Part shown: positions 53,108 through 61,956 of the stretch, piece by piece
Position numbering within the stretch: the first letter of the stretch is position 1
Layout of the letters: each line of letters begins with the position of its first letter
Source: Actinacidiphila yanglinensis
Lineage (GTDB): Bacteria > Actinomycetota > Actinomycetes > Streptomycetales > Streptomycetaceae
Direction of reading: 5' to 3'
Length of the DNA stretch: 64,000 bases
Assembly (NCBI RefSeq): GCF_900107965.1
Contig: NZ_FNVU01000014.1
Coordinates: 82,569-146,568 of the forward strand
Notes under the pieces: model-generated
The model's input: only the letters and a program-made list of their open reading frames with translations
The model's database searches: none
Told to the model about the DNA's origin: nothing
Made by a program: the position numbers and the translations under genes

Positions 53108-55243
53108 TCAGCGCAGGCCGGGGATGAACTGCACGACGAGGTCGATGAGTTTGATGCCGGCGAAGGGCGCGACGAGGCCGCCGAGGCCGTACACCCAGAT
53201 GTTGCGGTTGAGCAGCGCCGCCGCCGACGAGGGCCGGTAGCGCACGCCGCGCAGGGCCAGCGGGATCAGCGCGATGATGATCAGCGCGTTGAAGACGATC
53301 GCGGAGGTGATCGCCGAGGTCGGGCTGTGCAGGCCCATGATGTTGAGGTGGCGCAGGCCCGGGTACACGCCGGCGAACATCGCGGGGATGATCGCGAAGT
53401 ACTTCGCGACGTCGTTGGCGATCGAGAAAGTGGTCAGCGCGCCGCGGGTGATGAGGAGTTGCTTGCCGATCTCGACGATCTCGATCAGCTTGGTCGGGTT
53501 GGAGTCGAGGTCCACCATGTTCCCGGCCTCCTTGGCGGCCGAGGTGCCGGTGTTCATCGCCACGCCGACGTCGGCCTGGGCCAGCGCGGGGGCGTCGTTG
53601 GTGCCGTCGCCGGTCATCGCGACCAGCTTCCCGCCCTCCTGCTCCCGCCGGATCAGGGCCATCTTGTCCTCGGGCGTGGCCTCGGCGAGGAAGTCGTCCA
53701 CGCCGGCCTCGTCCGCGATCGCCCTGGCCGTCAGCGGGTTGTCGCCGGTGATCATCACCGTGCGGATGCCCATCCGGCGCAGCTCGTCGAAGCGGTCGCG
53801 CATCCCCGCCTTGACGACGTCCTTGAGGTGGATCACCCCGAGCACCCGGGCCGACCCCGAGCCGTCGTGCCGGAGCACCTCCCCGACGACCAGCGGGGTG
53901 CCGCCGCTCGCGGAGATGCCGTCGACGATCCCGCCGACATCCGGTGCGGTGTGCCCGCCGGCCTCGCGCACCCAGCGCATCACCGACGCGGCGGCGCCCT
54001 TGCGCAGCGCCCGGTTGTCCTGCGGATCGTCGAGGTCCACGCCGCTCATCCGGCTCTGGGCGGTGAAGGGGACGAAGGTGGCGTGCGCGAGTTCGCCCTC
54101 CGTGCGCGCGCGCAGCGCGTGCCGCTCCTTGGCCAGGACCACGATGGAGCGGCCCTCCGGCGTCTCGTCGGCCAGCGACGACAGCTGGGCGGCGTCGGCG
54201 AGTTCCTCGATCCCCACGCCCTGGGCCGGGAGGAACTCGGCGGCCTGCCGGTTGCCCAGGGTGATGGTGCCGGTCTTGTCCAGCAGCAGCGTGTTGACGT
54301 CGCCCGCCGCCTCCACGGCGCGGCCGGACACCGCGAGCACGTTGCGCTGCACCAGCCGGTCCATGCCCGCGATGCCGATCGCGGACAGCAGCGCCCCGAT
54401 CGTTGTCGGGATCAGCGCGACGGTCAGCGCGGCCAGGACGACGAGCGTCTGCCCCGCCCCCGCGAAGATCGCGAAGGGCTGGAGGGTCACCACGGCGATC
54501 AGGAAGACGATCGTCAGCGACGCCAGCAGGATGTTCAGCGCGATCTCGTTCGGCGTCTTCTGCCGGGAGGCGCCCTCGACCAGGGCGATCATCCGGTCGA
54601 TGAAGGTCTCACCGGGCTTGGAGGTGATCCGCACGACGATCCGGTCCGACAGGACCTGCGTGCCCCCGGTCACCGCGGAACGGTCACCGCCGGACTCCCG
54701 GATCACCGGCGCCGACTCGCCGGTGATCGCCGACTCGTCGACGCTCGCGATCCCCTCGACGACGTCCCCGTCCCCCGGGATCACCTGCCCGGCCTCGACC
54801 ACCACGTGGTCGCCCAACCCCAGGGCGGTGGCCTGTACCTCCTCCTCCGCCGCGGCCTCCGCCCCCGGGTGCCAGCCGGTCAGCCGCCGCGCGGTGGTGG
54901 CGGTCTTGGCCCGGCGCAGGGTCTCGGCCTGCGCCTTGCCCCGCCCCTCCGCGACGGCCTCGGCGAGGTTGGCGAAGACCACGGTCAGGTACAGCCAGGC
55001 GGTGATCACCCAGGCGAACACGCTCGGGTCCTTGATCGCGGACACGGTGGTCAGGACGGCGCCGGCCTCCACCACGAACATGACCGGGTTGCGGTACATC
55101 ACCCGCGGATCGAGCTTGCGCAGCGCGTCCGGGGCCGACCGCAGCAGCAGCCTCGGGTCGAGCAGGCCCCCGGCGACGCGGTGCTGGTCGGTGCCGGGAT
55201 CGCCGCCGGCCGGGAGGGGCGCCGGTCCGCCGGTGACGGCCAT
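53108..55243 (-). CDS. kdpB: Potassium-transporting ATPase ATP-binding subunit
   Basis: The 711-residue P-type ATPase powers K+ uptake. It has the actuator loop ITGESAP, the phosphorylated Asp in [11 protein letters not shown], the TGDNPLTA hinge and [22 protein letters not shown] 55243 overlaps the kdpA stop by one base (TGATG), so the two are coupled. Residues required for transport look intact. Confidence 0.97.
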   Translation of the reverse strand: MAVTGGPAPLPAGGDPGTDQHRVAGGLLDPRLLLRSAPDALRKLDPRVMYRNPVMFVVEAGAVLTTVSAIKDPSVFAWVITAWLYLTVVFANLAEAVAEGRGKAQAETLRRAKTATTARRLTGWHPGAEAAAEEEVQATALGLGDHVVVEAGQVIPGDGDVVEGIASVDESAITGESAPVIRESGGDRSAVTGGTQVLSDRIVVRITSKPGETFIDRMIALVEGASRQKTPNEIALNILLASLTIVFLIAVVTLQPFAIFAGAGQTLVVLAALTVALIPTTIGALLSAIGIAGMDRLVQRNVLAVSGRAVEAAGDVNTLLLDKTGTITLGNRQAAEFLPAQGVGIEELADAAQLSSLADETPEGRSIVVLAKERHALRARTEGELAHATFVPFTAQSRMSGVDLDDPQDNRALRKGAAASVMRWVREAGGHTAPDVGGIVDGISASGGTPLVVGEVLRHDGSGSARVLGVIHLKDVVKAGMRDRFDELRRMGIRTVMITGDNPLTARAIADEAGVDDFLAEATPEDKMALIRREQEGGKLVAMTGDGTNDAPALAQADVGVAMNTGTSAAKEAGNMVDLDSNPTKLIEIVEIGKQLLITRGALTTFSIANDVAKYFAIIPAMFAGVYPGLRHLNIMGLHSPTSAITSAIVFNALIIIALIPLALRGVRYRPSSAAALLNRNIWVYGLGGLVAPFAGIKLIDLVVQFIPGLR

Positions 55244-56907
55244 CAGTGCAGCCCTTCCGCGAGCGGCCCGAGTGCGAGCGCGGGGAAGTAGGTGAGCCCG
55301 ACGACGATGAGGACCACCGCCGTGAGCAGGCCGACGAACTGCGGCCGGTGCGTGGGCAGGGTGCCCGCGGTGACCGGCACCGGCTGCTGGGCGGCGAGGG
55401 AGCCGGCCAGCGCGAGCACGAAGATCATCGGCAGGAAGCGGCCGAGCAGCATGGCCAGGCCGAGCACGGTGTTGTACCAGGTCGTGTTGACGGACAGGCC
55501 GGCGAAGGCCGAGCCGTTGTTGTTCGCGGCGGAGGTGAAGGCGTACAGCACCTCGGAGAAGCCGTGCGGGCCGGTGTTGAGCATGGCCGCCCGCTCGCCG
55601 GGCAGCGCCATCGCGATGCCCGTCCCGATCAGCACGACCGCGGGGGTGGTGAGGATGTACAGCGAGGCGAACTTCATCTCCCGGCTGCGCAGCTTCTTGC
55701 CCAGGTACTCCGGGGTGCGGCCGACCATCAGGCCGGCCACGAAGACCGTGACGACGGCGAGCACGAGGATGCCGTAGAGCCCCGATCCGGTGCCGCCGGG
55801 CGCGATCTCGCCCAGCATCATGTTGAAGATCGTCATCCCGCCGCCGCCGGGCGTGTACGAGTCGTGGGCGGAGTTGACGGCTCCGGTCGAGGTGAGCGTG
55901 GTGGACGCCGCGAACAGCGCCGAGGCCCAGATGCCGAACCGCTGTTCCTTGCCCTCCATCATCCCGCCGGCGTCGTGCCCGGCGGTGCTGCTCACGCTGT
56001 GCAGCTCGTTGGCCGTGATCAGCGCGACGGACGCGGCCCAGATCAGCACCATCACCGCGACGATCGCGTAGCTCTGCCGCCGGTCGCCGGCCATCACCCC
56101 GAAGGTGCGCGGCAGGGAGAAGGAGATGACCAGCAGCAGGTAGATCTCGATCAGGTTGGTGAAGGCGGTCGGGTTCTCGAACGGGTGGGCCGAGTTGGCG
56201 TTGTAGAACCCGCCGCCGTTGGTGCCCAGTTCCTTGATGGCCTCCTGCGAGGCGACCGGCCCGCCGGTGATGCTCTGGTGGCCGCCGGCGAGGGCCGGGA
56301 CGTCCTGGACGCCGTGCAGGTTCTGCACGACCCCCGCCGCCACCAGCACGATCGCGAAGACGAACGCCATCGGCAGCAGCACCCGGAGCACCACCCGGGT
56401 CAGGTCCACCCAGAAGTTGCCCACCCGTTCGGTCCTCGTGCGGGTGAAGCCGCGGATCAGCGCGGCGACGACGGCGATCCCGACCGCGGCCGACAGGAAG
56501 TTCTGCACCGCCAGCCCGGTCATCTGCACGAAGTAGCCGAGCGCCGACTCCCCCGCGTACGACTGCCAGTTCGTGTTCGTCACGAACGACGCGGCCGTGT
56601 CGAACGCCTGGCTCGCCTTCATCCGGGGCGTGCCCAGGGCGAGCAGCAGGTGGTTCTGCAGCCGCAGGAAGCCGTAGAGGAACAGCACCGAGATCAGCGA
56701 GAAGGCGAGCACGGCGCGCAGGTAGCCGGTCCAGCGCTGGTCGGCGTCCGGGTCCATGCCGCCCGCCCGGTACACCAGGCGCTCCACCCGCCAGTGCCGC
56801 GGTGAGGTCAGCACGTGCGCGAGGTAGTCGCCCAGCGGGCGGAACGACAGGGCGACGACGACGACCAGGGCCAGGATCTCCAGCCATCCGCCGAGGGTGT
56901 CGTTCAC
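55243..56907 (-). CDS. kdpA: Potassium-transporting ATPase subunit A
   Basis: The 554-residue channel-like subunit has the four expected pore regions: [38 protein letters not shown] and [10 protein letters not shown], which form the selectivity filter. It starts at GTG 56907, one base after the kdpF stop, with GAGAGG upstream. It conducts K+ into KdpFABC. Confidence 0.97.
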   Translation of the reverse strand: MNDTLGGWLEILALVVVVALSFRPLGDYLAHVLTSPRHWRVERLVYRAGGMDPDADQRWTGYLRAVLAFSLISVLFLYGFLRLQNHLLLALGTPRMKASQAFDTAASFVTNTNWQSYAGESALGYFVQMTGLAVQNFLSAAVGIAVVAALIRGFTRTRTERVGNFWVDLTRVVLRVLLPMAFVFAIVLVAAGVVQNLHGVQDVPALAGGHQSITGGPVASQEAIKELGTNGGGFYNANSAHPFENPTAFTNLIEIYLLLVISFSLPRTFGVMAGDRRQSYAIVAVMVLIWAASVALITANELHSVSSTAGHDAGGMMEGKEQRFGIWASALFAASTTLTSTGAVNSAHDSYTPGGGGMTIFNMMLGEIAPGGTGSGLYGILVLAVVTVFVAGLMVGRTPEYLGKKLRSREMKFASLYILTTPAVVLIGTGIAMALPGERAAMLNTGPHGFSEVLYAFTSAANNNGSAFAGLSVNTTWYNTVLGLAMLLGRFLPMIFVLALAGSLAAQQPVPVTAGTLPTHRPQFVGLLTAVVLIVVGLTYFPALALGPLAEGLH

Positions 56908-56908
56908 C

Positions 56909-56998
56909 TCAGAACCTCTCGGGGAAGATCAGGCAGACCACCAGGTAGACGACGAGGATCGCGGAGACCACCAGGCCGAGGACGTCGTCCGCGCTCAC
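56909..56998 (-). CDS. kdpF: KdpF small stabilising subunit (29 aa)
   Basis: GTG 56998 gives a 29-residue peptide with one membrane segment ([23 protein letters not shown]), the typical KdpF ending. It stabilises the KdpABC complex. Its GTG overlaps the stop of the tiny upstream gene. Confidence 0.9.
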   Translation of the reverse strand: MSADDVLGLVVSAILVVYLVVCLIFPERF

Positions 56999-57078
56999 AA
57001 CCGGCCGACTCCTTTGGAGATCAGCCCCAGCACGACGAACACCAGGATGGAGAGGCCGATGAAGGCAAGGTCGTCCAT
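56995..57078 (-). CDS. 27-residue membrane peptide leading the kdp operon
   Basis: ATG 57078 with GAGG upstream opens a 27-residue frame: an acidic start (MDDLAF), one hydrophobic segment (IGLSILVFVVLGLISKG) and a basic end. Its TGA overlaps the kdpF GTG (GTGA), so translation is coupled and it is almost certainly made. It may be an extra KdpFABC-associated peptide. TAGCGT at 57152-57157 on this strand is a possible -10 for the operon. Confidence 0.75.
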   Translation of the reverse strand: MDDLAFIGLSILVFVVLGLISKGVGRL

Positions 57079-57284
57079 CGCCGCGGTACACCTCACTCGA
57101 CTCGTTCGGCGACCGGCCGGGCCGCGTGCCGCCTGCGCGTTGTGCGATCCGACGCTAGTGGCGATCCGTTCGGGCACGGCTCCACGCCTCACGGCCGATG
57201 GGGTGAATGCCGTCAGGACGGAGAAAAGCCGCCTTCGGGGCATGCCCCCGGGCCGGACCGGAGCCCGTGCCCGGCCCGGCCGGA

Positions 57285-58853
57285 CTACCTGAACTCCGCC
57301 AGCCTGGGCCGCAGTCCGAGCACGGTGAGCGCGGCGGCGACCAGCAACGCCGCGCCGGCGCCCGGAAGGCGGCCGGTCAGCGATCCGCGGCCGTCCGACA
57401 CCGCGCGGGCGTAGGCGGCGTGGTTGATCCCGATCAGCTTCTCCAGGTCGGCGTCGTACCGGGCGAACTCGTAGTTGGAGGCGCCCTGGTCGTAGCCGAT
57501 GCAGAACTCGACGGCCTGCTGCGCCTGCCCCTGCCGGACCAGCGTCCGGAAGGTGCGGTCGTCCCGCTCGTACCGGGCGTACGCCTGCACGGTCGCCTCG
57601 GCGGCGGCGCGCTCCCCGGGGAAGGTGATGTTGCGGAACTCGTCGCCGAAGTACCCGGTGAAGCGCAGGTCCGCGTGGTCGGCGCGGTACGCGTCCAGCG
57701 CCGCGGCCAGCCGCGCGTCGTAGGAGCCCAGGGTGGCCTGCGGCAGGGTGAGCAGCCGCTGCGAGGTGTCCTCGAAGGCCTGCTCGTAGGCGCCGCGCCG
57801 GCCCGGGTCGAGGAGATAGCGGCTCTCGTCGGCGTTCGCGTCGTACGACATCGCGCGGGCCTGGGACAGGGCGACCACCGAGTCGAAGGCGTCCCGGCGG
57901 GCCACCGTCAGGTCGTGCGACTGGCCGGCCAGGACCGACCAGCCCAGCGCGCACGCGGCCACCGCGCAGGCGGTGGCGGCGGCCAGCGCGGGGTTCAGCA
58001 GCCGCCGGAACCGCCGGGCCAGCACGAGTTGGGTGGCGAGCAGCGCCGCGATCAGGGCGCCGCCGAGCACCAGCAGGGCCACCGTCCGGGCGTCGATCCC
58101 GGAGCGGGCGCTGCGGTAGGTGTCCTCGAACGCGCCGTCGTTGGTCTGGCCGAGCCGCTCGGCGGCGGGCAGCAGGGACTGGCGCAGCAGGTCGGTGGCG
58201 GTGCGGTAGTCGGTGAGGGCGTTCGCCTTCTCCTGGGGGTGAAGGTCGTTCTCCAGCGCCCGGCCGACGAGTTCCTGGTAGCGGGCGAAGTCGTCGTCGA
58301 AGCGGACGACGGTGGCGGTGGCCCGGGGGTCGCCCTGCGCCGCGGCGGCCAGCGTCTGCAGGTCGGTGCTGATGGTGTGCCGCGCGGCGGTGTAGAGCCG
58401 CTGGGCCGCGGAGTGCTGGGCCGGCATCGGGGTCAGACCGCCGCGGCCACCGCTGGACAGCAGCAGGTTCGCGGCCTGGGCGTCCATGTCGTTGAGCGCG
58501 AAGTACAGGTCGTCCGCGCCGGTGACCCGGGGGGCGGCCCGGTGGTCGATGCCGTTCCAGACGCCGGACGCGGACAGCCCGGCGAGTAGCAGCAGCGTGC
58601 CCAGGGCGGCGGCGAGCGCCACCACCGTCGCCCGCAGCAGCCGCAGCCGTACCGGGGTGTGGCGCCGGGTACGGGCGCGCAGCCGGGCCCAGCGGTCCGC
58701 CGAGGGCGGCAGGGACTCCGCCGCGGCGCCCCGCGCGGGCGGCGGCGGCCCGCCGGACGGGCCCTGCCCGCTCTCCGCCGGGTGCTCCGGCGGCTCGGCG
58801 GGACCGACGGCTCCGCCGCCGGCCGGCGTTCCGGTCACCACGGTCCCGGCCAT
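57285..58853 (-). CDS. Four-segment membrane protein with two extracytoplasmic helical domains
   Basis: The 522-residue protein has a disordered Pro/Gly-rich start, then membrane segments at about 72-95, 255-278, 290-312 and near the C-terminus (LPGAGAALLVAAALTVLGL). They bracket two exported, mainly helical domains of 160-180 residues. Both look like four-helix-bundle sensors (DLYFALNDMDAQAANLLLSSGG; VALSQARAMSYDANADESRYLLDP), suggesting internal duplication. No kinase or cyclase part is present. GGAGG precedes ATG 58853. It lies between the kdp operon and the short KdpD-like gene and may be a receptor, but its function is unknown. Confidence 0.75.
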   Translation of the reverse strand: MAGTVVTGTPAGGGAVGPAEPPEHPAESGQGPSGGPPPPARGAAAESLPPSADRWARLRARTRRHTPVRLRLLRATVVALAAALGTLLLLAGLSASGVWNGIDHRAAPRVTGADDLYFALNDMDAQAANLLLSSGGRGGLTPMPAQHSAAQRLYTAARHTISTDLQTLAAAAQGDPRATATVVRFDDDFARYQELVGRALENDLHPQEKANALTDYRTATDLLRQSLLPAAERLGQTNDGAFEDTYRSARSGIDARTVALLVLGGALIAALLATQLVLARRFRRLLNPALAAATACAVAACALGWSVLAGQSHDLTVARRDAFDSVVALSQARAMSYDANADESRYLLDPGRRGAYEQAFEDTSQRLLTLPQATLGSYDARLAAALDAYRADHADLRFTGYFGDEFRNITFPGERAAAEATVQAYARYERDDRTFRTLVRQGQAQQAVEFCIGYDQGASNYEFARYDADLEKLIGINHAAYARAVSDGRGSLTGRLPGAGAALLVAAALTVLGLRPRLAEFR

Positions 58854-59186
58854 CCGGGCGCCTCCAGCCGCACTCGATCGGACGGCCCGCCCGTCCCCCC
58901 GTACGCCACGAGCGTCGGCCCCGACTCCGCCGGCCGGCGCGGGTATTGACGCGCCCCTAACACCCCGAGAAGGCGTTTTGACGCCGTCCTGACACCCCCG
59001 CGGCGGCGGGACCCGCACGGGTGCCGGCGCGGGCGGCGGGCGCCCCGCCGATTCGTGCGGAGGGCCCGGGGTCGACGATGATGGAGGGGTGGGGACGACG
59101 GCCTCCGGACCTGCTGGAGACCGGCCGGGGACCTCGTCCCGACGCCGGACCGGGCTCCCGGCCCGGCCCGCCCGGAAGGAGCGGCC
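58854..59186. promoter_or_regulatory. Divergent regulatory region with a 21-bp direct repeat
   Basis: Between the membrane protein and the KdpD-like gene, two copies of TTGACGCnnnCCTnACACCCC-like sequence (58946-58966 and 58978-58998) lie 32 bases apart, three helical turns. Between them GGCGT/ACGCC can form a small hairpin. Same-face spacing suggests binding of a dimeric regulator. Confidence 0.5.
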
Positions 59187-60326
59187 ATGGCGCGCGGCGA
59201 GCTGCGGGTCTACCTCGGGGCGGCGCCCGGCGTGGGCAAGACCTACGCCATGCTCGCCGAGGGCCACCGCCGGGCCGACCGGGGCACCGACGTCGTCGTC
59301 GCCTTCGCCGAGGACTACGACCGGCCGCTGACCCGGAGGATGGCGGAGGGCCTGGAACAGGTGCCGCGCAGCACCCTGACGTACCGCTCCTGCACGTTTG
59401 CCGAGATGGACCTGGACGCGGTCCTGGCCCGGCACCCGCGGGTGGCCCTGGTCGACGAGCTCGCGCACACCAACATCCCCGGCAGCCGGCACGCGAAGCG
59501 CTGGCAGGACATCGAGGAACTGCTGGACGCCGGCATCGACGTGGTCTCCACCGTCAACGTCCAGCACCTGGAGTCGCTCAACGACGTCGTCCACACGATC
59601 ACCGGGGTCCGGCAGCGCGAGACCGTCCCCGACGACGTGGTCCGCCGGGCCGAGCAGATCGAGCTGGTGGACATGTCGGCGGAGGCGCTGCGCCGCCGGA
59701 TGACGCACGGCAACATCTACCCGCCGGACAAGATCGAGGCGGCGCTGGCGCACTACTTCCGGGCCGGCAACCTCTCCGCGCTGCGGGAGATCGCCCTGCT
59801 GTGGGCGGCCGACCGGGTCGAGGAGGCGCTGCAGCGCTACCGCGTCGACCACGGCATCAAGGAGCCCTGGTCCACCCGCGAGCGCGTCCTGGTCGCGCTG
59901 TCCGGCGGCCCCGAGGGCGACACCCTGATCCGGCGCGGGAAGCGCACCGCCTCGCGCGGGGCGGGCGGCGAGATCCTCGCCGTCCACGTCGATCCCGACG
60001 ACGCGGCCAGGGCCGCCCCCGCGCCGCTGCTGGAGCGCCAGCGGGCGCTGGTGGAGGAACTCGGCGGCAGCTACCACGCGATCTCCGGCGACCATCCCGC
60101 GACGGCCATCCTCGCCTTCGCCCGGGAGGTGAACGCCAGCCAGATCCTGATCGGCGCCAGCCGCCGCAGCCCGCTGAAGCGGCTGTTCAGCCGCGGCATC
60201 GGCGAGACCGTCATCGAGGGGTCGGGGGACGACATCGACGTGCACGTCGTCACCCATTCCGAGGCGGTGCACGGCAGCCTGGCGCGGCTGCGCGGCCACG
60301 CCGACCACGGTGACGAGGCCACCTGA
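59187..60326 (+). CDS. Short KdpD-like protein lacking the kinase half
   Basis: The 379-residue protein covers only the cytosolic N-terminal part of KdpD. The KdpD domain has Walker A (GAAPGVGKTYAML, 11-23), DELAHTNIPGSRHAKRW and NVQHLESLNDVV. A Usp-like domain follows (LIGASRRSPLKRLFSRGIGETVI). The membrane segments, the phospho-accepting His and the ATPase are absent; the TGA is followed by unrelated sequence and no kdpE. Truncated KdpD proteins are known from cyanobacteria such as Anabaena. GGAAGGAG precedes ATG 59187. It may tune a distant kinase or KdpFABC directly. Confidence 0.88.
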   Translation: MARGELRVYLGAAPGVGKTYAMLAEGHRRADRGTDVVVAFAEDYDRPLTRRMAEGLEQVPRSTLTYRSCTFAEMDLDAVLARHPRVALVDELAHTNIPGSRHAKRWQDIEELLDAGIDVVSTVNVQHLESLNDVVHTITGVRQRETVPDDVVRRAEQIELVDMSAEALRRRMTHGNIYPPDKIEAALAHYFRAGNLSALREIALLWAADRVEEALQRYRVDHGIKEPWSTRERVLVALSGGPEGDTLIRRGKRTASRGAGGEILAVHVDPDDAARAAPAPLLERQRALVEELGGSYHAISGDHPATAILAFAREVNASQILIGASRRSPLKRLFSRGIGETVIEGSGDDIDVHVVTHSEAVHGSLARLRGHADHGDEAT

Positions 60327-60433
60327 GCGCGGGTGGGTGGGCCGACGGCGCATGAGCGCGCGCGGGTGGGCCGACGGCGCGTGCGCGCGGCACGCCGCCG
60401 GCGGGATCGCCCGCCGGACCGGGACCGGGCGGA

Positions 60434-60439
60434 CACAAT
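60434..60439 (+). promoter_or_regulatory. Leaderless-type -10 element before the serine-repeat gene
   Basis: CACAAT stands seven bases before ATG 60447 and no ribosome binding site is present. This supports the second of two in-frame ATGs as the start. Just upstream a 16-bp direct repeat GGTGGGCCGACGGCGC occurs at 60336 and 60365. Confidence 0.45.
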
Positions 60440-60446
60440 GGATGCC

Positions 60447-60809
60447 ATGTCCTCACGCTGGTCGATCGGTTCGCACAACTCGCTGCTGTCCGTCGCGTCC
60501 ACGGAGTCGGTGCTGTCCGTCGGCTCGGCCGGCTCGGCCCTGTCCATCGGGTCGGTGGCGTCCTTCGGGTCCTTCGGCTCGCTCGGGTCGTCCATGTCCG
60601 CGCTGTCGTTCGGGTCGTTCCAGTCGTTCGGCTCGCTGCTGTCCGGCCAGTCGAACGGCTCGGTGCTCAGCTGGCAGTCCCGCGGCGCCGCGTACGCGCA
60701 GCGTACGAACGCCCCGGACGGGAAGGTGCTGCCGCGCGCCGCGCTCGCCGTGGCCGCCACCGCCGTCGCGGGAATCGTGTGGTGGCAGATCCAACGCGCC
60801 GTCAAGTGA
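60447..60809 (+). CDS. Serine-triplet-repeat protein with C-terminal membrane anchor (120 aa)
   Basis: Counting from ATG 60447, a serine occupies every third residue from 3 to 78 without exception (26 Ser-x-x triplets, e.g. SVLSVGSAGSALSIGSVAS). The other positions are mostly Gly, Leu, Val, Phe or Ala. A short polar linker and one C-terminal membrane segment follow (about 97-115, ALAVAATAVAGIVWW), then a basic end. I know of no assigned function. The repeat could form a beta-solenoid or other regular fibre-like fold. It stands alone, 120 bases after the KdpD-like gene. Confidence 0.75.
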   Translation: MSSRWSIGSHNSLLSVASTESVLSVGSAGSALSIGSVASFGSFGSLGSSMSALSFGSFQSFGSLLSGQSNGSVLSWQSRGAAYAQRTNAPDGKVLPRAALAVAATAVAGIVWWQIQRAVK

Positions 60810-61014
60810 GCCTGCCTGCGGCGCCGTCGACGTCAACCGCAGACGGCCGGAACTGATCCCGCAGGTGAAGCCTGGTCGACATGCTCTCGTCCACCGGCGG
60901 GGCATCGCAGCGGGGGGCGTCGGTCGTCCCGCGTTCCCCGAGCGTTCAACTTGAGGTTCCTGCCGATGCTGTGCGCCGTCCCTTAACTTCCTTGGGGTTT
61001 GGGAAGAAGGGACT

Positions 61015-61956
61015 ATGGACAATCTCCTCGCAGTCCGGGCTCGTGGGATCACCAAGTGCTTCGCCGACGTCGTCGCGCTCGACGGCGTCGATCTGGATGT
61101 GGCGCAGGGTCAGATCCACGGCCTGGTAGGACCGAACGGCGCCGGCAAGACCACCCTGCTGGGCCTGCTGCTGGGCCTGGCCGTCGCCGACGAGGGCCGC
61201 CTCGACATCCTCGGCACGCAGGTCGGCCGGGCGCTCGCCGCCCCCGACGGCGTCGCCGGCTTCGTCGACGGTCCCGGCCTCTACCCCTCTCTCAGCGCCC
61301 GGCAGAACCTCGCGGCGCTGGCCGCCCTGCGCGGTCGCGACGCGCGGACGATGGCGATCGAGGACGCGCTCGACCAGGTCGGGCTCACCGACGTCGCCGA
61401 CGAGCGGGTCCGCGGCTTCTCGCTGGGCATGCGCCAGCGGCTGGGCCTGGCCGCCGCCCTGCTCACCAGGCCGCGGCTGCTCGTGCTCGACGAGCCGTCC
61501 AACGGCCTGGACCCGGCCGGGAAGAACCACGTGCACGGGGTCCTCACCCGGCTGGCGGCGGAGGGCACCGCGGTCGTGCTCTCCAGCCACCGCATGGACG
61601 ACCTCACGGTGCTGTGCTCGGACGTGACCATCCTCGCCACCGGCCGGGTGGTGTTCTCCGGACCGCTCGGCAAGCTCGCCGCCGAGAACCGGGACCTGGA
61701 CTACCGGCTGGTCACCTCCGATCCGCCGGCCGCCCGCGAACTCGCCGCCGGCACCGCCGGGATCGCCGTCGACGACGACGCGGCGTCGCGGCAGGGCGCC
61801 GGGACGCTCGTCATCCGGGCGAGGACACCCGCCCTCGACGAGCTGGTGGTGGCGCTCGTGCACGCCGGCATCGCGGTGCGCGAGCTCGCCCCCGTGGTGT
61901 CACCGCTCGAGGCCGCGTTCCTCGCCCTCACCGAACAGCAGGAGGCCGGCCGATGA
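61015..61956 (+). CDS. ABC transporter ATP-binding protein
   Basis: The 313-residue ATPase has Walker A GPNGAGKTT (39-47), signature FSLGMRQ (134-140), Walker B LLVLDEPSNGLDP and SSHRMDD. This is the pattern of two-component drug/bacteriocin-type (CcmA/NatA-like) exporters. GAAGGGA precedes ATG 61015. Its stop overlaps the start of the permease gene (ATGA at 61953), so the two form a unit. Substrate is unknown. Confidence 0.93.
   Translation: MDNLLAVRARGITKCFADVVALDGVDLDVAQGQIHGLVGPNGAGKTTLLGLLLGLAVADEGRLDILGTQVGRALAAPDGVAGFVDGPGLYPSLSARQNLAALAALRGRDARTMAIEDALDQVGLTDVADERVRGFSLGMRQRLGLAAALLTRPRLLVLDEPSNGLDPAGKNHVHGVLTRLAAEGTAVVLSSHRMDDLTVLCSDVTILATGRVVFSGPLGKLAAENRDLDYRLVTSDPPAARELAAGTAGIAVDDDAASRQGAGTLVIRARTPALDELVVALVHAGIAVRELAPVVSPLEAAFLALTEQQEAGR

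Noticed and set aside
60071-60805. Long minus-strand frame with Asp/Pro/Glu/Ser repeats opposite the serine-repeat gene
   Set aside because: The periodicity is the mirror of the plus-strand Ser triplets, and the frame has no start signals and runs antisense into the KdpD-like gene.
60327-61014. Possible kinase half of KdpD lost by frameshift
   Set aside because: No HisKA or ATPase motif occurs in any frame after the KdpD-like stop; the sequence is a short repeat, the Ser-repeat gene and an unrelated ABC operon.
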